From contig JAKLQB010000604.1 of the NCBI GenBank assembly GCA_022013615.1, positions 1 to 8,359 of the forward strand: a stretch of 8,359 bases of DNA. The letters run 5' to 3'. Shown piece by piece: positions 5,820 to 8,359 of the stretch. The notes under the pieces were generated by a model. The model saw nothing but the letters and a program-made list of their open reading frames with translations, made no database searches and was not told the origin of the DNA. The position numbers and the translations under genes were made by a program. This stretch comes from Desulfobacterales bacterium (lineage in GTDB: Bacteria > Desulfobacterota > DSM-4660 > Desulfatiglandales > Desulfatiglandaceae). Numbering within the stretch: the stretch's first letter is position 1; the number at the start of each line of letters is the position of its first letter.

Positions 5820-6074
5820 CTAGCGTAAGTTTACTATGGATGACGATAAATTATGACGTAAGACTTTGATTTCTTTAAGAAAAGGGCGCACTCTATTTGT
5901 ATACACTAATTATATATCAATTGATATTAGTAATACATAATTATTGATAAAGCATGAAGTGTCAAGACAATTCAGAAATAGACGATTCAGTGTATACATA
6001 AAAAACTAGTGGATTAGCCGTAATTTCAGTAAGTTAAATGGTTCAGATAAAATTTTATAGTAAACTCACGCTAG
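5820..6074. mobile_element. MITE-like element with terminal inverted repeats
   Basis: The ends 5820-5837 and 6057-6074 are reverse complements at 17 of 18 positions (CTAGCGTAAGTTTACTAT on the left). A second exact pair lies inside: TGTATACACT at 5898-5907 and AGTGTATACA at 5990-5999. The pairs are nearly concentric (midpoints 5947 and 5948.5), at offsets of 78 and 75 bases from the respective ends, which suggests one long decayed palindrome. The palindrome ATATCAATTGATAT is at 5914-5927. No transposase frame exists inside, so any mobility would have needed an enzyme supplied in trans. The palindromic CTAG at each tip could be part of the repeat or a target duplication. Alternatively it is a regulatory palindrome between divergent promoters. 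Confidence 0.45.
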
Positions 6075-6122
6075 AGCAATGTTAAATCTAAGAATTAAAT
6101 TGCTGCAAAGGATCTTTATTCC

Positions 6123-6151
6123 TTGACGACACAGAATTTTCCCTGTATGGT
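6123..6151 (+). promoter_or_regulatory. Candidate promoter of hflK-hflC operon
   Basis: TTGACG (6123-6128) is followed after exactly 17 bases by TATGGT (6146-6151), a reasonable sigma-70 pair with a start near 6158 and a leader of about 60 nt. The same stretch also reads CTTGACG - 12 bases - CCCTGTAT, which partly resembles the heat-shock sigma-32 pattern (CTTGAAA...CCCCATNT). That would make sense for partners of FtsH but is a weak match. Confidence 0.45.
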
Positions 6152-6202
6152 TTTATTTCAATTTTTTTCTTATAAAGATTTCGATCGATTGAAACCAAAT
6201 TT

Positions 6203-6210
6203 AAGAGGAG
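6203..6210 (+). promoter_or_regulatory. Ribosome binding site of hflK
   Basis: AAGAGGAG lies 7 nt before the ATG at 6218, a strong Shine-Dalgarno that fixes this start. Confidence 0.8.
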
Positions 6211-6217
6211 CAATCAT

Positions 6218-7270
6218 ATGGCCTGGGATTGGGATAAATTACAGAGGCAACAGAAAGGCGGATCAGGCGGAGGCGCTGGACATCCGCCAGGGATAGATGA
6301 CATCCTTGAGAAAATCAGGGGCGCAAAGGGAAAATTACCCGGTAGCATGTGGATTATCGTGCTTGTTATCATCATTGTTTTTTTTGGGGCCAGCTCATTT
6401 TACACGGTGGCCGTAGATGAGGTAGGTGTTGTCCAGAGGTTCGGCAAATACACCAGGACCACACAACCCGGCCTCAATTTTAAATTACCAACAGGCATCG
6501 AAAAGGTAACCAAAGTCAAGGTCAGATATGTGTTTAAGGAAGAATTCGGTTTGCGAACCCTTCAGGCAGGCGTGAAAACGCGTTATGCTTCAGGTGACGC
6601 TTACTTAGGCGAATCTCTCATGCTGACAGGGGATCTGAATGTGGCACTGGTCCCCTGGATTGTGCAGTACCGCATACATGATCCATACAAATACCTCTTT
6701 AAAGTTGATAAAGTGGAAGCAACTTTGAGGGACCTGTCCGAGTCCACCATGCGCCTCGTAGTCGGGGACAGGAGCATCACCGAGGTCATCAGCAAACGAA
6801 AAGAAATTGCAGACGCGTCCGTACAGCAGTTACAAAAGGAACTGGATGAGGCAGAAACAGGCATCAAAGTTACTACAATCGAGATGAAAAAGACCAATGT
6901 CCCTGAACCAGTCCAGCCGTCTTTTAATGAGGTGAACCAGGCCACCCAGGAAAAAGAGAGAATGATCTACCAGGCCAGGGAGGCATATAATAAGATCATT
7001 CCTGCTGCCAGGGGAAACGCTGAAAAAACTATCAAATCGGCCGATGGTTACGCCCTTGACCGTGTAAATCGGGCAAAGGGTGATGCCGCAAGGTTTATAT
7101 CGCTCTATGAAGAATATTCCAAGGCCCAGGATGTCACCCGCAGGCGTCTCTATCTGGAGGCCATGCAAGAGGTCTTTCCGAAAATGGGGGCAAAGTATAT
7201 CGTGGATTCTGACCAGAAAAATCTTCTCCCCTTACTCAATCTTGGGAAATCTGAAGGAGGTAAAAAATGA
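6218..7270 (+). CDS. hflK: HflK, modulator of FtsH protease
   Basis: A 350-residue membrane protein that with HflC forms the large HflKC assembly around FtsH and modulates its access to membrane protein substrates. The N-terminus is a short cytoplasmic, glycine-rich tail (GGSGGGAG at 14-21), followed by one membrane segment at about 44-64. The SPFH/band-7 domain follows from VAVDEVGVVQRFGKY (64-78) with PGLNFKLP (84-91), the LTGDLNVALVPWIVQYRIHDP stretch (136-155) and VVGDRSITEV (181-190). A coiled-coil region follows, with NEVNQATQEKERMI (237-250), IIPAARGNAEK (260-270) and GYALDRVNRAKGDAARF (277-293), ending in VTRRRLYLEAM. Length is a little below the E. coli protein, which carries a longer N-terminal tail. 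It overlaps hflC by four bases (ATGA), so the two are translationally coupled. ftsH is not in the window. Confidence 0.93.
   Translation: MAWDWDKLQRQQKGGSGGGAGHPPGIDDILEKIRGAKGKLPGSMWIIVLVIIIVFFGASSFYTVAVDEVGVVQRFGKYTRTTQPGLNFKLPTGIEKVTKVKVRYVFKEEFGLRTLQAGVKTRYASGDAYLGESLMLTGDLNVALVPWIVQYRIHDPYKYLFKVDKVEATLRDLSESTMRLVVGDRSITEVISKRKEIADASVQQLQKELDEAETGIKVTTIEMKKTNVPEPVQPSFNEVNQATQEKERMIYQAREAYNKIIPAARGNAEKTIKSADGYALDRVNRAKGDAARFISLYEEYSKAQDVTRRRLYLEAMQEVFPKMGAKYIVDSDQKNLLPLLNLGKSEGGKK
7253..7260 (+). promoter_or_regulatory. Ribosome binding site of hflC
   Basis: GAAGGAGG ends 6 nt before the ATG at 7267 and lies inside the last codons of hflK, so hflC has its own strong initiation site as well as the ATGA stop-start overlap. 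Confidence 0.85.
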
Positions 7271-8205
7271 AATCAAAGGCCCTGATTATCCCGCTTGTCA
7301 TTGTCCTGTTCGTTCTCTACCAGGGGATCTTTACCGTGGATGAAACCCGGCAGGTGGTAATTACCCAGTTCGGCAAGCCGGTGGGTGACCCAATAACAGA
7401 ACCCGGACTTAATTTCAAAATCCCTTTTGTCCAAACCGTCAATTATTTCCCTAAAAACCTCCTTCAATGGGATGGCGACCCAAGCCAGGTTCCCACCCTG
7501 GACAAGACTTATATTTACGTAGACACATTTGCCCGATGGAAGATCGTTGATCCATTAAAGTTTTTCCAGACGGTTAATAACGTGGTCGGTGGCCTTGCCC
7601 GGCTGGACGATATCTTAGATGCCGCGGTTCGCAATTTTATAGCAAAAAACCCCCTGATAGAGACTGTCCGGTGGACCAACCGGGAACTGGACGTCAGTGA
7701 AGTGGGTATTGAGGAGACCGCGCACAAGAGAGTAATGGCCCAAATCACCACGGGGAGACAAAAGATCGTCAAAGGAATATTAAACCAGGCTAATCCCAAA
7801 TTAAAGGAATTCGGCATACTCCTCATTGACGTACAGATAAAGCGCTTAAATTACGTGGAGGAAGTCCAGAGATCAGTGTACGGGAGAATGATTGCCGAAC
7901 GAAAACAGATTGCCGAAAGATTTCGCTCAGAGGGTGAAGGTGAGGCCCGCAAGATCGAAGGAGACGGGGAACGAGACCTGAAACAAATCACGTCCGAGGC
8001 TTACAGAAAGTCCCAGGAGGTTAAGGGAAAGGCCGACGCCGAGGCTACCCTGATATATGCCCGGGCATACAACAAAGACCCGGATTTTTATTCCTTTCTG
8101 CAAACACTTGATATCTATCAAAAAACCATGGACAAGGACACCTCCCTTGTCCTGTCCACGGACTCGGACTTCTTAAGATACTTTAAGAGCTTGAAGGAAA
8201 GATGA
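7267..8205 (+). CDS. hflC: HflC, modulator of FtsH protease
   Basis: A 312-residue partner of HflK. A signal-anchor membrane segment lies at about 4-20 (KALIIPLVIVLFVLYQG), followed at once by the band-7 start FTVDETRQVVITQFGKPVGDP and PGLNFKIPFVQTV. Further family marks are the VDTFARWKIVDPLKF stretch, GILLIDVQIKRLNY, and the highly conserved coiled-coil block RMIAERKQIAERFRSEGEGEARKI, then the ADAEA segment and DPDFYSFLQTLDIYQKTM, ending SDFLRYFKSL. Length is slightly shorter than the E. coli protein of about 334 residues. It is translated from a strong Shine-Dalgarno and overlaps hflK. One base separates its stop from the next start, so the operon continues. The C-terminal block that closes the HflKC cage is intact. 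Confidence 0.93.
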   Translation: MKSKALIIPLVIVLFVLYQGIFTVDETRQVVITQFGKPVGDPITEPGLNFKIPFVQTVNYFPKNLLQWDGDPSQVPTLDKTYIYVDTFARWKIVDPLKFFQTVNNVVGGLARLDDILDAAVRNFIAKNPLIETVRWTNRELDVSEVGIEETAHKRVMAQITTGRQKIVKGILNQANPKLKEFGILLIDVQIKRLNYVEEVQRSVYGRMIAERKQIAERFRSEGEGEARKIEGDGERDLKQITSEAYRKSQEVKGKADAEATLIYARAYNKDPDFYSFLQTLDIYQKTMDKDTSLVLSTDSDFLRYFKSLKER

Positions 8206-8206
8206 C

Positions 8207-8359
8207 ATGGTAAGAACAGAGATATCCCTTTTTCTTAAAAACGTCCCGGGTGAACTGGGGAAACTCTCAACTACCCTGTCAGAAGCAGGTGTCAATATAG
8301 ACGCCTTAACCATTCAGGATGCCTCTGAATATGTCCGGGGACTTTTCAAGGCACGAGGA
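8207..8359 (+). CDS. ACT-domain protein, 3' end beyond window
   Basis: Only the first 51 codons are inside the window. The translation begins MVRTEISLFLKNVPGELGKL and continues with STTLSEAGVNIDALTIQDAS, EYVRGLF. This is the start of an ACT domain: a beta strand, the NVPGELGKL turn, a helix and the VNIDALTI strand. ACT domains bind amino acids or other small ligands and often regulate enzymes; small stand-alone ACT proteins also exist. The ATG lies one base after the hflC stop, and AAGGAAAG at 8194-8201 serves as a plausible ribosome site, so it is probably the third gene of the hflKC operon. Whether it is a small ACT protein or a longer regulated enzyme cannot be told from this fragment. Confidence 0.75.
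   Translation, partial: MVRTEISLFLKNVPGELGKLSTTLSEAGVNIDALTIQDASEYVRGLFKARG

Larger units (their letters stand above)
5725..6217. other. AT-rich divergent region between pgsA and hflK
   Basis: Nearly 500 bp without a gene. It holds candidate promoters for both flanking genes close to each gene (5789-5817 minus, 6123-6151 plus), and between them the inverted-repeat element at 5820-6074. The 5' untranslated leaders would be around 60 nt on each side. I see no tRNA, riboswitch or small-protein gene in it. Confidence 0.6.

Noticed and set aside
6601..7168. Minus-strand frames of about 112-114 codons antisense to hflK
   Set aside because: They are shadows of hflK with low-complexity Ser/Cys-rich translations and no ribosome sites.

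Overview
The window looks like a housekeeping stretch of a bacterial chromosome. Its genes fit the Desulfobacterota (former Deltaproteobacteria): a DUF1015 gene overlapping a COG4123-type methyltransferase, a HflK with the lineage-typical 'NEVNQA..EKE' and 'GYALDRVNRAKGDAARF' blocks, and intergenic spaces filled with short modular repeats. This placement is inferred from family knowledge, not from a database search. There is no rRNA, tRNA, CRISPR array, transposase or phage gene.

Layout. Positions 1-512 carry no gene but hold an AT-rich imperfect inverted repeat with a small GC-rich hairpin set into one arm. On the minus strand, 513-1874 encodes an amidohydrolase of the S-adenosylhomocysteine/methylthioadenosine deaminase type (mtaD). 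Divergent from it, 2089-3444 encodes a DUF1015 protein of unknown function, whose 3' end overlaps a plus-strand N6-adenine methyltransferase of the TrmN6/YabB type (3422-4147). On the minus strand follow a small DUF721/DciA-like gene (4535-4852) and pgsA (5161-5724, start corrected to an ATG). A 492-bp AT-rich gap separates pgsA from the plus-strand operon hflK-hflC-(ACT-domain gene), which runs off the right edge.

How the genes relate. HflK and HflC form the membrane complex that encloses and modulates the FtsH protease. PgsA makes the precursor of phosphatidylglycerol. MtaD and the tRNA methyltransferase both touch S-adenosylmethionine metabolism: one makes the by-product SAH, the other may remove it. 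DciA-like proteins help load the replicative helicase. The groups are otherwise functionally unrelated, so the window is several small transcription units and not one pathway.

The most unusual content is intergenic. The DciA-like gene is bracketed by two diverged copies of one composite repeat (4144-4506 and 4878-5141) in the same orientation, yet a 40-bp module inside is inverted between the copies. Copy 1 begins on the stop codon of the methyltransferase gene. A separate 255-bp element with 18-bp terminal inverted repeats (5820-6074) and a second, nearly concentric inverted repeat lies between candidate promoters for pgsA and hflK and resembles a MITE. I see no convincing new protein system; the repeats are the best candidates for something undescribed.
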